Assembly: GCF_025602895.1 (NCBI RefSeq)
Contig: NW_026516463.1
Location: 1 to 37,897, forward strand
Length of the DNA stretch: 37,897 nt
DNA from: Polychytrium aggregatum
Taxonomy: Eukaryota; Chytridiomycota; Chytridiomycetes; Polychytriales
Reading direction: 5' to 3'
Positions within the stretch are counted from its first letter, which is position 1. Each line of letters starts with the position of its first letter. The translations under genes and the position numbers were made by a program. The notes under the pieces were generated by a model. That model worked only from the letters and a program-made list of their open reading frames with translations, ran no database searches and was not told where the DNA came from. Shown in pieces: positions 9,288-21,410 of the stretch.

Positions 9288-11725
9288 ATGTACTATTCCC
9301 ACTCGTTGTTCGTCCAGGCTCTTGCTGTCGCCGCGGCCCTCCGATCCGCTGCCGGGCACGCCCTTCCCCGTAGCCATTCCTCGCGAACCGTCGGCAACTT
9401 TGGTCCGACCTTGGACAAGACCACCGTCCACCACTATGAATCGCCCCTGAGCAATCCTTCCCCGCAGCTCTCGGCCTCGGATCTCGATCCTGCTCTGATT
9501 GCGAAACAGCATCTGGCCAAGGCTCTTGGCGTCTCGGCCGATGGCCTTGTCGTCTCCAGCTCCTACCGCTCCAAGCACAACGGCGTCACCCACGTATATC
9601 TTCGCCAGCTCATCGGCGGCCTTGAAATCGCCAACGGCGTTGCCAATGTCAACGTCGACCGAGCCGGCCGCGTCATTTCATTTGGATCGACGCTCTTCCA
9701 ATCCGCGTCGCCTTCTGTCGAACCCGCTCTCCGGCTCCAAGACGATGCCAGCGACGATGTGGTTCTTTCCGTTGCTGCTCCCGCTGCCGGCCATGAGGAT
9801 GTTTCTGCTCACATCGATCTGGCCGACAGTCGCATTAAGCTCTCGCCCTCCGAGGCTGTTGCGCGTCTGGCCGAGTTTGTTGGCCTCCAGTCCTTCCGCC
9901 CCAGTTCCCTCCAAACCGTCCCCATCAACAGCCTGAACACACATGGCCCCCAATTCGTCGTCAAGGGCGCCTCTTTCTCAAAGAAGGACATTCCAACCAA
10001 GCTCAAATATATCCAGATCGACGCCGCCGGCGCCGTGGAGCTCCGGCTGGTGTGGGACATTGAAATGGACTTGAACAGCAACTGGTATCATGCCCATGTT
10101 GATACCGAGACCGGCAAGGTTCTGCAGCTCGTTGACTGGGTCGCAGACGCTGCATACAACGTCTACCCTATCGGAACGAACGACCCCAACGATGGGGAGC
10201 GCGTCCTGGTTCACGATCCCGCCCACAAAACCGCCTCTCCTCTTGGCTGGCATGCCCAGCACGGACCCAAGGGCAAGAACTTCACCGTGACGGCCGGAAA
10301 CAATGCGTTCGCCCAAAACAACCCTGGTAGGCCACACCCTTGGTTTGTACCTCACTCTCGTCTCGGGCACGTATCCATACTAACGGCACGTCGTCGCGAC
10401 TCCTCATGTTTTCTCGCGCCTCGGCTTCACCGGCACAAGATGGTGGGGACGAGTGGGAGTCCAACTATCGTCCAAACGGTGGCGACAACCTGATCTTTGA
10501 CTTCCCCGTGGATCTCAAGCGTCAGCAGCCTACCGAGTATGAGGATGCCGCCATCACCAACCTCTTCTACTGGAACAATGCTATCCACGACCTCTTTTAC
10601 ACGTATGGCTTTGACGAGGAGTCCGGCAACTTTCAGTTCGACAACTTTGGTCGCGGGGGCAAGGGCAACGACTTTGTTATCGCCAACGCCCAAGACGGCT
10701 CTGGCACAAACAACGGTACGTCTTTCTGCTGTTGTTGTCGACTGGCGAGCGCCGCAAGAGGCAAAGGGAGTCGGTCGACGCGACCATGATCCCAACGTGC
10801 GTGCCTCGCTCTCGCTCCACATCAGCGTGGTCGTCTGCGATAGTGCAGTCGCTGGGGTGACCACCATCAATATCAAATCGCCCATCACTAACGTTGATCG
10901 TCCACCCTCGCTGCTTTCATAGCCAACTTTGCCACTCCTCCGGATGGACAGAACGGCCGCATGAGAATGTATATTTGGGACGTGACCGATCCCAACCATG
11001 ATGGCGATCTTGAGGGCGGAATCATCATGCATGAGTACGCTCACGGCATCTCGACCCGTCTGACCGGCGGCCCGGACAACTCGGGCTGTCTCGGATGGGG
11101 TGAGGCCGGCGGCATGGGCGAGGGCTGGGGCGATTACTTTGCTACAATCCTCCGCACCACCAGCAAGTCTACCCGCGAGGATGACTTTACCATGGGCTCT
11201 TACGCCAACGGCGGAAATGGAATCCGAAAGTTCCCGTACTCCACCAGCAAGAAAACCAACCCGTCCACATACGCCTTTGTGATGAAGCCCGCGTACTTTG
11301 GGGTTCACGCCAAGGGCGAAGTCTGGGCCGAGATCCTCTACGAGGTCTTCTGGAACCTGGTCGAGAAGCACGGCTACGACCCTGACTGGTACAACAATGG
11401 CTTCCAGGGTGACGATGACGATGGCTCGGAGCTCTACCGCGACTTCCGCACCGGAGCCCTGGCCAAGCGAAGCTTCAAAAAGCACAAGGGCAAGTATGGT
11501 GGAAACGTGATTGCTCTCCAGATCGTGCTCGATGGCATGAAGCTCCAGCCCTGCTTCCCGAACTTCATCTCTGCCCGCGATGCCATTCTCCAAGCCGACG
11601 AGGTCGACAACAGCGGCGAGAACTCGTGCGAGATTTGGAAGGGCTTTGCCAAGCGTGGTCTGGGCGTGAATGCCAAGAACCTCGGTCGCGAGAACTTTGA
11701 TCTGCCAAAGCACTGCCGTGACTAG
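9288..11725 (+). CDS. secreted M36 fungalysin metalloprotease
   Basis: Extracellular zinc metalloprotease with prodomain, predicted 705 aa from exons 9288-10326, 10440-10715 and 10923-11725. Both introns (113 and 207 nt, GT-AG) are phase 1. The first 26 or so residues form a signal peptide ending near AAGHA. An FTP/PepSY-type propeptide follows (around residues 35-230). The catalytic domain carries [15 protein letters not shown] and the zinc site HEYAH (His475, Glu476, His479), followed by GISTRLTGG and the third ligand Glu505 in [10 protein letters not shown]. The protein ends LPKHCRD then TAG, a normal end for the family. Fungalysins degrade host or substrate protein outside the cell and are expanded in chytrids such as Batrachochytrium. 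HEYAH replaces the more usual HEFTH; zinc ligands are unchanged. The start is the Met opening the signal peptide. Confidence 0.95.
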
Positions 11726-12528
11726 ATATCCATCGTGACCGAGAATACAGGCAGCGGCACTGCCATCCCTTCGCGGGTGGAAGCCTCGATCGGCGGTTGC
11801 CAGCGTGGCTGGATAGGTCGCGGTCAAGCTGTTTTTGCACTCTCGTATATTGAAATCGACTGCGCCTCTCTCGCCCCGCAATGCGACGTTTTGCTCGTGC
11901 CCAGTCCCGTTCAAAATTTTGTTGTCCGTCCTGCCTTGTCTTGTCATGTTGCCCTCCGGCTTTGCTCTCGAGTGTGCGAGTACACGATAGGAATCGCGAG
12001 TCGCCCAATATATTTTTGCTCGACAACTCACGCAAATTGTATCAAGTCACCGTGCTTGTCCCAGAAAACATCGCGTGCGAACCGGGGCCCATCAGAGCAC
12101 TCTCCATTTGCCGTCATTGTCGCTGTGGGCGACTGCGGCAATGTTCAAAGGGCAGCATCAACGGCCACCAAATCAGGTTCATGCTGCATCTATGTTGCAG
12201 CTCTATGAAGGCAGATACGGCGGTGTGGCCCGGAACATCCCATCGACCTCAAGACCGGGCGCCTGCATTCAGAATGTCGCCAGGCCCCTGTTGATGACCG
12301 ATTGTTCGTTGATTGGATGTGTCGGTCGGCTGGAACCAGCACGCCCGGATCTGCGCCGCCAAAACGCAGCCGATCGGCTCCGCTTGATCTTGGCCCGACT
12401 TGCTTCAACCACAGCCATCGCCCTGCCGACACCCGGCTGTCGTTCCATCCACAGTCCACTGCACGCCGATCCGGGTCCCTCTTTGACTCGCTCCTTCTTT
12501 CCGAGTTTGTTTGATCCTGCGGACAGCA
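11726..12528. other. intergenic, fungalysin to NUP88
   Basis: Contains the 3' UTR of fungalysin and the promoter of the next plus-strand gene. The fungalysin frame stays open for about 160 codons after its TAG, but that sequence is not protease-like and I read it as chance. No domain was recognised on either strand. Confidence 0.5.
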
Positions 12529-15500
12529 ATGGCCGATAGCTTGGTCTGGAAAAGGGACTCGAGCGCTCCAGGCTTAGACGGGTGCGCTGCTCTCGAAGGA
12601 ACGGATCAGCCTCCCGGCAGCAGCAGCTATCAGGGGCCTCTTGGCCCCAGCCTCTGCGAGTATCGTGGAACAGAAATCATATTCTATCGACATCCTCATC
12701 TGTGGCTCGTCGACGTCAAAACCCTCAAGTCGCCTGATCAGCAGGTGTCGAATGTAAGCTCTCGATCACTCGTCGATCTGGATCTCGGGAAAGCCGCTGT
12801 TCCATGCTGGCGGCATTCCATTGGCATCAGGAGGAGTATGAATACTGCTGAATTTCTTCCGTGTGGGTATCCGTTGTCTCGGTTCATTTGCCAGCCCTGA
12901 CCCGCCTTGCTTTGATTTTGCTAGATCTTGGACACATCATCGATTCCGTTTGAGCCCAAGCGCATCGTATTGAGCGGCGGCCAAGGAAACCTGCTTGCAC
13001 TTTTTGACGAGCGCCGAGTGTACGTCATCCGAATACCTCCGCTAGCTATCCGAAAATCCAAGCCCATCGTACACTGCAAGTCATTCCAGGTCGCCTCGTC
13101 GGCGCTGTCGGCGCTCGATGGCGCTCACATTGTCAAGGTTCTGTGGCATCCCCTGGCGCCCGAGACGGTGTTGTGCATACTGACCTCAGATGGAGTCTTG
13201 AGGTATGCGCTACCCTCCCCCGGTATTGCTCTGTCTTGTCTGTCTGCGCCATTCAATGCTGCCTATTCAACCGGCTCCAACCTGGTCTAGGCTCGTGGAT
13301 ATATCCAGAGATCCCGATGTTATCGACCAGCAGTTTGCGTTCGCAAGCCGATCCTCACGACGCAGCCACGGCTTCGGGCTGCTGAGGGATGAGAACGACA
13401 TCGTCTCGTTTACTTTTGGCCCAAACTTTGGATGGGGACCCATGACAGTCTACGTACTGATGAAGAACGGTGACCTGTTCTCGATGTGTCCTGTTGCCCC
13501 AACGATCTGGTATGATTTGACTCGATGGTTGTGTCTGCTTGGGCGTATCCTCGCTGGTGCCATTCCGCCTAAAGCACACACCCCCCCCCGTATCGATTGG
13601 CTTTGCTTCCGCCGCCTGCTCCAGGAAAGCGGATGCTGTTTCGCTGCTCCAGCTGGAGGAATTGAACGAGGCGGACTATCGACTTTCATCACAAGCCCTC
13701 AAACCAGACACACCCGATCCAGCAAAGGACAAACGGACCCATACAGAGTCTCCTGAAAACGAGACCCACTTTTGGCGAAACAAGTTTGTCGCCGATCTAA
13801 ATGCCCAGCTCGAGAGCATCATAAGCAAGGAGCTCCCTCTGGATCAGGCCACTCTGACTATCCCGCGATCTATGAAGAGCTTCAAGCCCAAGTGCATAGG
13901 ACCGTATCTCCTCAAGCCCTCGACACAAGAGTCCTTCGAAGACCCATGCGACATCCTTTGTCTCGGCTCTGACCAGTTCGCCACGCTTGTTGTTGGATAT
14001 ATGGATAAAATGATTGGCGTCTTCAGCGAGCTCGAGAGCTCGCAGCCCTTCTGGAACATTGAAGCGGTCAAGGAGCACAGGGTAAGATCCTGAAAACCAA
14101 CCAGTCCATCACTGCGCAGTTAAAGGACACATCCTCGATGCAGATCTCTTCGCGCCGGCAGGCTTTGGCAGTAACCAGTACCATCGCCTGTGCAATCGCC
14201 CAGCCTTGCCGGACTCTCTATGTTTCGGACTTGCTTTATCTCGGGACCGAGGTCAAAAGCGACTGGATGGAGCCCGTGAACATCAAGCTCTACCGCGATC
14301 CTCAGGCACCCTCCTCGGCATTTTGCGTTCACTCCAGCGGCATCTACCATCTCGAGGTGTTCGCACGCCAAACGGGCTCCGATACCCTCGAGGCTGCTGA
14401 ATCCAGTCGCGTGGAGTTTCTGCTCGACGCCGAGGCTCTCCAAAGTGATCGGTATGGCGGCCAAGTCCGAGTTTATGCCTGGGCTCGCGGGCAGCGAGGA
14501 AGGCCCGTGATCCGAAGCAGCTCGTGTTGATTTGTTTCTGTAATGCTGCTCACGTCGACCCGTTGTTCAACAGATCCACGATCGTTGGATTTACTCCCTG
14601 CAATTCAAGCATTCTCCATCCTTGTGTGTTTGTTCTGGACGACACCGGCGCTGGGCTGCTGCTTCCACACACACCCTCCACGCCGGCACCCCGTGAGCCA
14701 ACCGCAAACCCCTCCTCGAACCAAGAGCAATCCATTCTCCTCGAGGGCCAGTTCAACGTGTCAGAGTTCGATGCCTTGAATCGAGATCAGCTCACCAACC
14801 TATTGAAGCTCGTCAAAGACGCCAGGTTTCCAGACGGGCTCAGTGAAGACAACCTCAGCACAGTCGCGCGTTGTGTCCAAATTCTGTACAAGCATATTGA
14901 AAAGCTTCTCCTGTCAACGGCCCATCTCGAGGAGCGGTATGTGGCGCCGTGCAGCGGCGATCCCGAGATGGAGCGGCAATCCCAAACGAGGACCACCTCG
15001 ACTGGGCCGGTTGGATCATGTCGGGCCAGACAAGGCGAGCAGGCAGCGTTTCGTATCTTCGATTGCGCGAATCGAAGCCAATAACGTGTCTGTCCTTTTG
15101 TTTCTATATCAGTCGATTGCTTCAGATCGAAGAGTACAACAGGCAACGAAGCGTCCTTGCAGATTTAGAAACCACCGTGACCCAGCTTGTCGCGCGAGAC
15201 TGTCAACGAGATGTCGAACGATTCGACCAGATCATCGAGACTGACAAGACCCAGCGAGAAAAGGCAGACGCCATGCTGCAGATCTTGACCGATCACACGC
15301 AGCCACAATTGAGTGAGGACGAGAAGAAGTGGTTCAAGCAGCTCAAGCAGCTTCGTCGAAACCTGAGGGGATTCAAAGACGACACAGACAAGGTAGGCAT
15401 GCCTTCTCACTCTCTATCTCGTTTCACACAAACCCCACGCTGCTTTGGACCTGGGGTTGATCGTTGCGTTTCTAAAATGGCGCCATTGTCTTTGCGCGAC

Positions 15501-15807
15501 ACCCCAGATCGAGAAAGCTATGACTCGCCTCAGTTTAGAGACAGACGATGACGCCGAGCCAGCTGTTGAGCTGGGAACGAAGCAAAGGAATCTCCTTCAT
15601 CGCTTGATGGACGATAGGTGCGTTTTGCAAGCAGCTGCCTTGGCATAAACGCTTTGTCGATCATGTTGTCTCGGTGGTCCGTCTCATTGTATCTTTGGCG
15701 CTGACTCAATGATGGATCCACTGCCTCCCACTCTCAGCAATCAGCTTCTGCAGCGGTCGCAGCGCACGACAGCTGTCCTCAAGAACAAGCTCAATCGTGC
15801 CGAATAA
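12529..15807 (+). CDS. NUP88: nuclear pore protein Nup88/Nup82
   Basis: Cytoplasmic-face nucleoporin: an N-terminal beta-propeller plus C-terminal coiled coils that bind the Nup62/Nsp1-Nup214/Nup159 complex and support mRNA export. Predicted 749 aa (human NUP88 is 741). Exons: 12529-12753, 12925-13202, 13291-13509, 13625-14081, 14204-14451, 14574-14936, 15113-15392, 15508-15617, 15738-15807; lengths sum to 2250 nt and phases match. Evidence: HIVKVLWHPLAPET then LTSDGVLRLVD, the typical Nup88 propeller signature; FTFGPNFGWG; HSSGIYHLEVFA; then a heptad-rich C-terminal third from LLQIEEYNRQR to the end. Two junctions are less certain: exon 1 could stop at 12744 (donor GTGTCG), and the start of exon 5 has several in-phase AG choices between 14142 and 14204. 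Nup82 is the yeast counterpart. Confidence 0.88.
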
Positions 15808-16274
15808 AGCGCAGAAAAAGCGTCCGTGCGCCATGTCTCTGGTGACAGTGCGATCATGCAATCCCAAAGAACAGTATCCGTCAGCTACTGCAAGCACAGC
15901 GGCCTGTACTAGAGACTGTGCTTTGGCACCACCACGGAGCTCATATACACTCTGCCGCGAACGTATATGCTGATGAACACGGTGGCCCTGCAAAGTCTAC
16001 AGCACAATCGCTTCCACAAACCGCACAGCTGGTGTGTGGGCACAGGGGAATGTGCGTCTGTTGCGGCGGTGGAATACTCCTTCGTTGAGCATTCTCAACC
16101 ACGGAAGCGCCATCGCTTATCCTGCACGATTCACCAGGGCACATTCGTAAAATACTCTCGCAGCGAGTCTCGGCTGAAGCCCCCCGACGATGGCCCCACG
16201 GCGATGGCCCCACAGCTGCTCCCAATATCATATCCCAATCAAGCTGAACTCGCGATACGGCTCTAGTGCTTTGT
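15808..16274. other. convergent 3' region, NUP88 / SOG2-like
   Basis: 467 bp between two convergent stop codons (TAA at 15807 and TAG at 16275). AATAAAG overlaps the NUP88 stop. I see no gene here. Confidence 0.5.
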
Positions 16275-19200
16275 CTATTTGGTGGCACCGCCAAGTCGAT
16301 TGTGGCGGTAGTTTTGGAGAAGAACGGCCAGCGCCTTGGTTGAGTGACTGAGATGCTGCAAGACTGCCGTGAGCTGGCGGCTGAGTGAGAACCACTGTGA
16401 TATATCGCGTGCCAGCGAGCTGAGGCCCACGATGACCTAGCAATCGCAGTATCAACGGTAACAGTGAGGAGGGTCAGGAATCACGACTCCAACCCAACCC
16501 ACAACGACGGCGATATCCCACCGTCAGCTTTGGGAGGCGACCAGCAGAAACGGTCGCCGAGCACAGTCCGCTTACGGGATCGCCGGCTCGCATTGAAGCG
16601 CGGGGCAACTTTGAGTTGGGTGGGTGATGTCTCCCTCTTTGTGCAAACACCTCTCACCTTAAGAAAAGCAAAAGCCTCCTCGAAAAACAACTCCTGGCAG
16701 GAAACGCTCGAGGGCGTCTTGGCCAGGGCTTCATACGCCGAACTAAGCCTGTGGTTTGCCGTATCCAGCTGCTGCATCAGCGATGAAAGCTGCAGGGCCT
16801 GCACAGACGACTGAACAAAGCCCCCAGGAGGGCCAGCAACCTGAGGACTCTCGGTAGATGCCAATAGCAGCTTTGAATCGGGCTCATCCGAGACGCGTTG
16901 CGGCTCCAAAGACTCTTTGAGCTGCACCGGCAATCCCCGAAGGAGGTCGAGTGCGTTGATGACGGCGTTGATCGAGATCTCGGTGAAGGCAAACAGCTCT
17001 TCGTCGCAGCCCGATGGCAGCGTCGAGGCCTCTGCGAGCGACAGCTCGGTGGGGAACGTCCGTTGGAGCGACGTACGGAGCTGACTGGATCTCGGGCCTC
17101 GTTCGGTTGTCAAGGTCGAGTCGCTGATTGTCGAGGATATGGTTGCTGCGGCCGCCAGAGGTGACGGCCCGGCATCGTGAGCTATGACTCTCAGCCGAGC
17201 AGTCGACTCCACGGCGTCGATCACTTCGGTAATGACTCCTTGCCACGAAAGCATGAAAGCCCGAGCCAACCTTCCGTCGACGGAGGAGAGAAGAGTGGGA
17301 AGAGCATCCTGGACAGCCAGGACCAAGCGCTTGGAGCCCAGCGCAGCCTCCAGGGTAAACTCCTTGACACGGATCATAAGAGTTCGCCACACATCCCGAG
17401 TCGAGATCCTTTGGGTGTCGTCGGCAGGAGGGGTGGTGATACTCGTCAGGAGGGAGAGAAGTCGAACCGTTCTCCGATTCATATCTTTGAGCTCTTTTTC
17501 AAAGTCTTTGATGGATGCCTCGCGATCGACAGTCCCAACGACAAGGTTGCGTATGGTTCTGTACAGCTGGGCGGAGGCGAATGCCATCGTCCGGGATATT
17601 TCTAAAAGTCCAATATCCCATTCAGAGCCCAGCCCATGGGCATCGATCGGTGTTTCGGAAGAGGTTCGGAAGTAAATGTCGCAAAGTGCATCGCACTCGC
17701 GAGCACCGCTGATCGATTCGCTCGGCTTTCGCCCATGTCGGACCGATGTCTGTGAAAGGGCTCCGGATGATGGGGTCTTGGTCATGGGGACACTGACAGA
17801 GTGAATGCTACTCGACCCGGCTGACGAAACCCGCACCATGGACAAGGGCCCTCCACCTCCTCGGGGTGCGGATATGCTCGGCGAGGGAGGGACGTTGATC
17901 GAGTCGCGGTTGAAGGTCCGTGGGCTCTCTGGGGCTCGTACGACTGCTGGTACCGAAGTATGTGCTGGGTGGGAGGCCGCAGAGCCCTGGCCGGCATTGT
18001 CTGTCGACCATGACCGCGATTCGAAGGCCGTTCAGGAGATACGAATGAGCAGCACCGCAGTATAAAGAAACGCAATAAACAGAAGGTAGACTGTTAGCAT
18101 TCTAGAAAGGGAACGCTCATTGCTGGCTCAAGATCGCAGTGTTGGCCGCGGCTCTGGCTATGTACGATTGGCCCTTGTCCCAATCCCATCAGCTTCATGA
18201 GCCTGCATGAGCCTGCATGAGCTTGCATGAGCCTGCATGAGCCTGCTCCGCCTGCGCCAGAAATGACAAACCAACCTTTCGAGGAGTTCAGGAACTGCTT
18301 GACCCTGTTTAGCCACGCAGCGTCGTCGCTTGAGCCCTCCAATACTTCGGGCGGCGGCCAGACAACTGGATTGTGTGCTGTTGCCGGGAAACGGACAAAC
18401 AGGGGGAAATGAGAATTGACTCGCATGTCCGCGCATGTCTGTGCATGTCTGTGCATGGCGACCGCTCTCCTTGACATCTAGAATAGTCATCGATTGACGG
18501 CTTTGGAGGCTCCACTGTGCTCATTAGTGCGGCCAGCCATACCGATCATCAGACGCTCCAAGCGATCCAGTCCTCCAAAGAAACGGGGAAGCTTCCTTAG
18601 TACATTGTCGCTGAGACTGAGGATCTGAGAGTCCAGGTACGATGATGAGTCAGTAGCCGAGCGGGATACCATTAGAGTGCACCAGCGTTTCCCGGCCCTC
18701 AACCAAAAGCGCATTACTCTGCCATCTGGAGAAGCAGGCGTTGCACTAAACAGCATACCCGTAACTTCTTCAAACAATCGGGGCGATCAGGGATATCTTC
18801 GATTTTGTTCTTGCTGAGATCTGCATCCGAAGCGCAATTGGGGCCGGTAAACGAGCGAGCTCTGGAACAAAGGAGAGCGGCTGCTGTTGCCAAAGCGAGG
18901 CCACTGCAATGCTTGCGCCAAGCCCACCAAGTACGGCCCGCCACCCATACGAACCTAGAGCCTCGAGGCTCGGCAGCTCAAAAATCTATCGTCAGATTAG
19001 ACCCCGTTACCGATCAAGACAAAGATGCCAGGCGGGTTAATATGCAATTGTCCTGCCTCAGAAGCCAAGGAAAGCGCACGGATACCCGGCAACAGCAGCA
19101 GAGCAGCGACCGGCCTGGGAGATCGAAAGGCAATGCTCGATCCGAGACACCAATAAGAGAGAAGCGGCTTCACAATGCTCGCAAGCCAATCGGCGAAGGG

Positions 19201-19587
19201 AAACACCATTACCGTCAAAGGGAAGATGGTAAACCCGTTAGATCGCAGGTTCAGATAACGCAGATGGACCAACCCGACGAAATCGGCCGGCAGCGACGTC
19301 AGAATGTTGTGGTCGAGCTTGAGCCGCTTCAGATGGACCATACGCATCACGTACGCGGGAACAGCGGTCAAGTTCTTTTGGGATAGACACAAGACTTCAT
19401 CACTGTCGGAACTATTGCTGGTTGGGTCGAGGATATGGGCGGAACGCTCGGACGGCGAAAGCAAGGCGCTGGGCAAGGATGACGATGAGCTGCTCATCGC
19501 AGGGGTGCGGATGCCAAGAGAGCCACTGTGGGCATCAACGGATATCTGTGCGGACTCGATTCGCCGGGGGGGGGGAGACAACGTCAA
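16275..19587 (-). CDS. SOG2: Sog2-like leucine-rich-repeat protein of the RAM/NDR-kinase pathway
   Basis: Scaffold of the RAM pathway (Kic1-Hym1-Cbk1 in yeast) controlling polarity, cell separation and wall integrity. Predicted 718 aa from exons 19587-19213, 18985-18955, 18820-18759, 18624-18543, 18377-18276, 18000-16658 and 16436-16275; phases agree and the sum is 2157 nt. Residues about 60-215 are leucine-rich repeats (LKRLKLDHNILTSLP, LRYLNLRSNGFTIFP, LEALDLSKNKIEDIP, ILSLSDNVLRKLP) ending in HNPVVWPPPEVL, the cap typical of Sog2 proteins. A Ser/Pro-rich linker precedes a mostly helical Sog2-type domain (Pfam Sog2) with FEKELKDMNRRTVRLL and a final amphipathic exon (DISQWFSLSRQLTAVLQHL). 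Stop is TAG. The start could instead be Met at 19497. Introns 4 and 5 contain short tandem repeats. Family call rests on architecture, not on an alignment. Confidence 0.82.
18190..18247. repeat. 10-bp intronic tandem repeat (TGCATGAGCC)
   Basis: About five units of TGCATGAGCC with small changes, inside intron 5 (18275-18001) of the SOG2-like gene, close to its donor side. Confidence 0.75.
18420..18459. repeat. GCATGTCTGT-type repeat in intron 4 of SOG2-like gene
   Basis: Three to four units of a 10-bp motif (GCATGTCTGT and variants) within intron 18542-18378, between the donor and the acceptor CAACAG. Confidence 0.65.
18955..18985 (-). other. 31-nt micro-exon of the SOG2-like gene
   Basis: Encodes IFELPSLEAL plus one base. 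Acceptor GATAG, donor GTTCGT. It joins two LRR halves so that the repeat LEALDLSKNKIEDIP is restored exactly; entered in phase 0 and left in phase 1. Confidence 0.75.
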
Positions 19588-19603
19588 GCGCCGGCGTCGA
19601 GGC

Positions 19604-19652
19604 GATGATGTCGGGGCGATGATGTCGGGACGATGGTGTCGGGGCGATGGTG
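19604..19652. repeat. 14-bp tandem repeat GATGATGTCGGGGC
   Basis: About 3.5 units of GATGATGTCGGGGC with A/G exchanges, immediately upstream of the SOG2-like start codon, so it lies in the 5' UTR or core promoter of that gene. Confidence 0.65.
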
Positions 19653-20084
19653 TCCAAGCAACGGTTCCGGTGAGCCGGCGCCCCTGAAGGACTTTTTGGC
19701 GGATGCGCCACAGAGGGACCGGCAGCTGAGAGGCAGATGAGAGTTAGGAGGCCATGGCTGGCACAGTTCCCCAAACAATAACGGGGCACCCTGCCACTGA
19801 AGAAGATTCGTCGACGTTGCAAGCTGCACGACCTTGGGTTGCAGCTGGTCTGCATGTGCAGTGAGCTCGAGGCAGGCATTCTCATGAGCCTGCACAGCCG
19901 ACACCTGTGGACAACTGCGGACCACGCCTAACTCGCACGCCGATATCATGCACCAGGCGACACTAATAACGCATCAATACTAGCGGGCCGCCCGGTGCAG
20001 TGATGTGGATGCTGAATATGGCTGCTGACACTGGCCACCACGCCACGAGCACCTGTGAATCTCGGCCGATACCCCAACTACATC

Positions 20085-20190
20085 GTTTCCTAAATGAAAT
20101 GGGGACACCCCCGTTTTGGGCTATGACTGTGTTTTTATCTGGAACCTGAATACACCCACCACTCATCGCATTCATGGCCAAGCACAGCAC
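20085..20190 (+). mobile_element. degenerate transposon fragment (copy B)
   Basis: Shares GAAATGGGGACACC, the block GGAACCTGAATACACCCACC and ATGGCCAAGCACAGCACC with the element at 4681. Homology stops soon after the start-like ATG at 20174, so only the 5' end remains. Confidence 0.55.
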
Positions 20191-20614
20191 CATCTTGATA
20201 TCGAGAAACCACACTTTGTCCGGAGCTAAGCTGCCATACGCTGTGGGATCGAGACATCAATGCCTCAAGGAACATGATCTCGGTGTGCCATCGATCATCG
20301 CCCATGGAGATCGACCGAGTGTATTCAAGACCATGCTTCCCAAACCAACCAAAACAAAGAGATTGCCAACGAAGACAGGAGTGCAATGCCATGGCCTACC
20401 CGCTGGGCCTACACTCAGTCAGCGGGTTTCAGACATATGAAGCCAGGAGGGAACTGTCCTGTTTTTCTGGATAGACTGTAAACACACCTAAAATCGAGGG
20501 CAGGCGCGATAAAACTGATATCTGAAAATGTCTATTCGGATGGAAGAGGAAGGCGTCGATCAAGGGACAGTCTACTCTTGAAGGGCCCATTCCAGTGACA
20601 GCGAGCATTTGCGT

Positions 20615-20655
20615 GGGAAGCTCGACTGGGAAGCTCGACTGGGAAGCTCGATTGG
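20615..20655. repeat. three 13-bp tandem units
   Basis: GGGAAGCTCGACT occurs three times head to tail; the third unit has one change (GATT). Intergenic, just downstream of the ubiquitin-fold gene. Confidence 0.8.
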
Positions 20656-20725
20656 GACTTGTTGGGCACTTTGCCGTTCGCTGCGAACGATGGATAGAAC
20701 CGACTTCCGGATGTGACTGCCGGGT

Positions 20726-21410
20726 TTATTCTTCGATCTTGCGGTCGTGCGTTGGTCCTATCCAGACGACCTGGATCGTGTCCCCCTGTTTGATCTTGTA
20801 TTCAAATAGCTGAGAGCAAAGTTGCCGTTAGGCTGTGCGCGAGCAGAAGTGGCCTCGGCAGTAAAGACAGTAATCCCATGCACTAGACATGCATCATGGC
20901 TCTGCCACAGCAATCTCCTCCGGCAACTCGATAGTGCATCTCAGTCTGCCGATCCCTCACCTGGGATGTATCCTCCAGTTCGACTCCGTTGTGGACCAGG
21001 GAGATGAGCGGTCCGGAGTGGTCGTCGTCTTCCTGTCCGTCGCTGGAAGTGCTCGAGGGCATGAGCACGCTGATGTGGCGCTTGAGGATCCGAACATATT
21101 CCATCGACTCGAGAACGTAGTCGACGCAGATGGGCGGGGTATGGAGCGCTGCTTCCGAGACGAAAACGAGCTTGACAGAGACCTCAAAGTCGGTATCCAA
21201 TGGTATCGTCGTCAAGTCCCAGACACCGCGGGCCCGCTTGAGCCCGAGCCAAGGCCTGTGGGGCGGCGGGGACGGCGGTGACGGTGTCTGTCGTTGGTCT
21301 ACAGACGAGGAGGGACTGGGGGCTCTCATGATCGATTCCGACGGAGACGACGGCGCCATGCTGCTGGACAACGAGAGCACCGGGAGAAAATCAGGCCCGA
21401 GAGAACGCAA
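20726..21410 (-). CDS. small protein with a C-terminal ubiquitin-like fold
   Basis: Two exons, 21410-20961 and 20809-20726 (151-nt intron, phase 0), giving 177 aa ending HDRKIEE then TAA. The first 60 or so residues are Ser/Pro-rich and probably disordered. From DFEVSVKLVFV onward the pattern looks like a beta-grasp: a first strand, a helix (DYVLESMEYVRILKR), an acidic loop, then ISLVHNGVELED, TSQLFEYKIKQGDTIQVVWI. This last part is the usual end of ubiquitin-like domains (NGxELED..LxxYxIxxGDTIxVV). The second exon completes the domain exactly. There is no C-terminal GG, so it is unlikely to be conjugated. An alternative start is Met at 21356. Function unknown. Confidence 0.65.

Larger units (their letters stand above)
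19588..20725. other. intergenic with repeats
   Basis: Upstream region of the SOG2-like gene and downstream region of the ubiquitin-fold gene. Contents: a G run at 19566-19574; a GATGATGTCGGGGC-type repeat (19604-19652); transposon copy B (20085-20190); and three tandem 13-bp GGGAAGCTCGACT units (20615-20655). Open frames are short and domain-free. Confidence 0.5.

Noticed and set aside
7948..9450. 500-codon open frame on the plus strand opposite the kinase
   Set aside because: It is antisense to a clear kinase and has Arg/Pro/Cys-rich composition without domains; this is a GC-rich shadow.
10427..12031. 534-codon minus-strand open frame across fungalysin
   Set aside because: It runs antisense through two fungalysin exons and an intron; the sense strand encodes the zinc site and has consistent splicing.
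11726..12208. Read-through extension of fungalysin after its TAG
   Set aside because: The frame stays open for about 160 codons, but the protein already ends where the family ends and the extension shows no domain.
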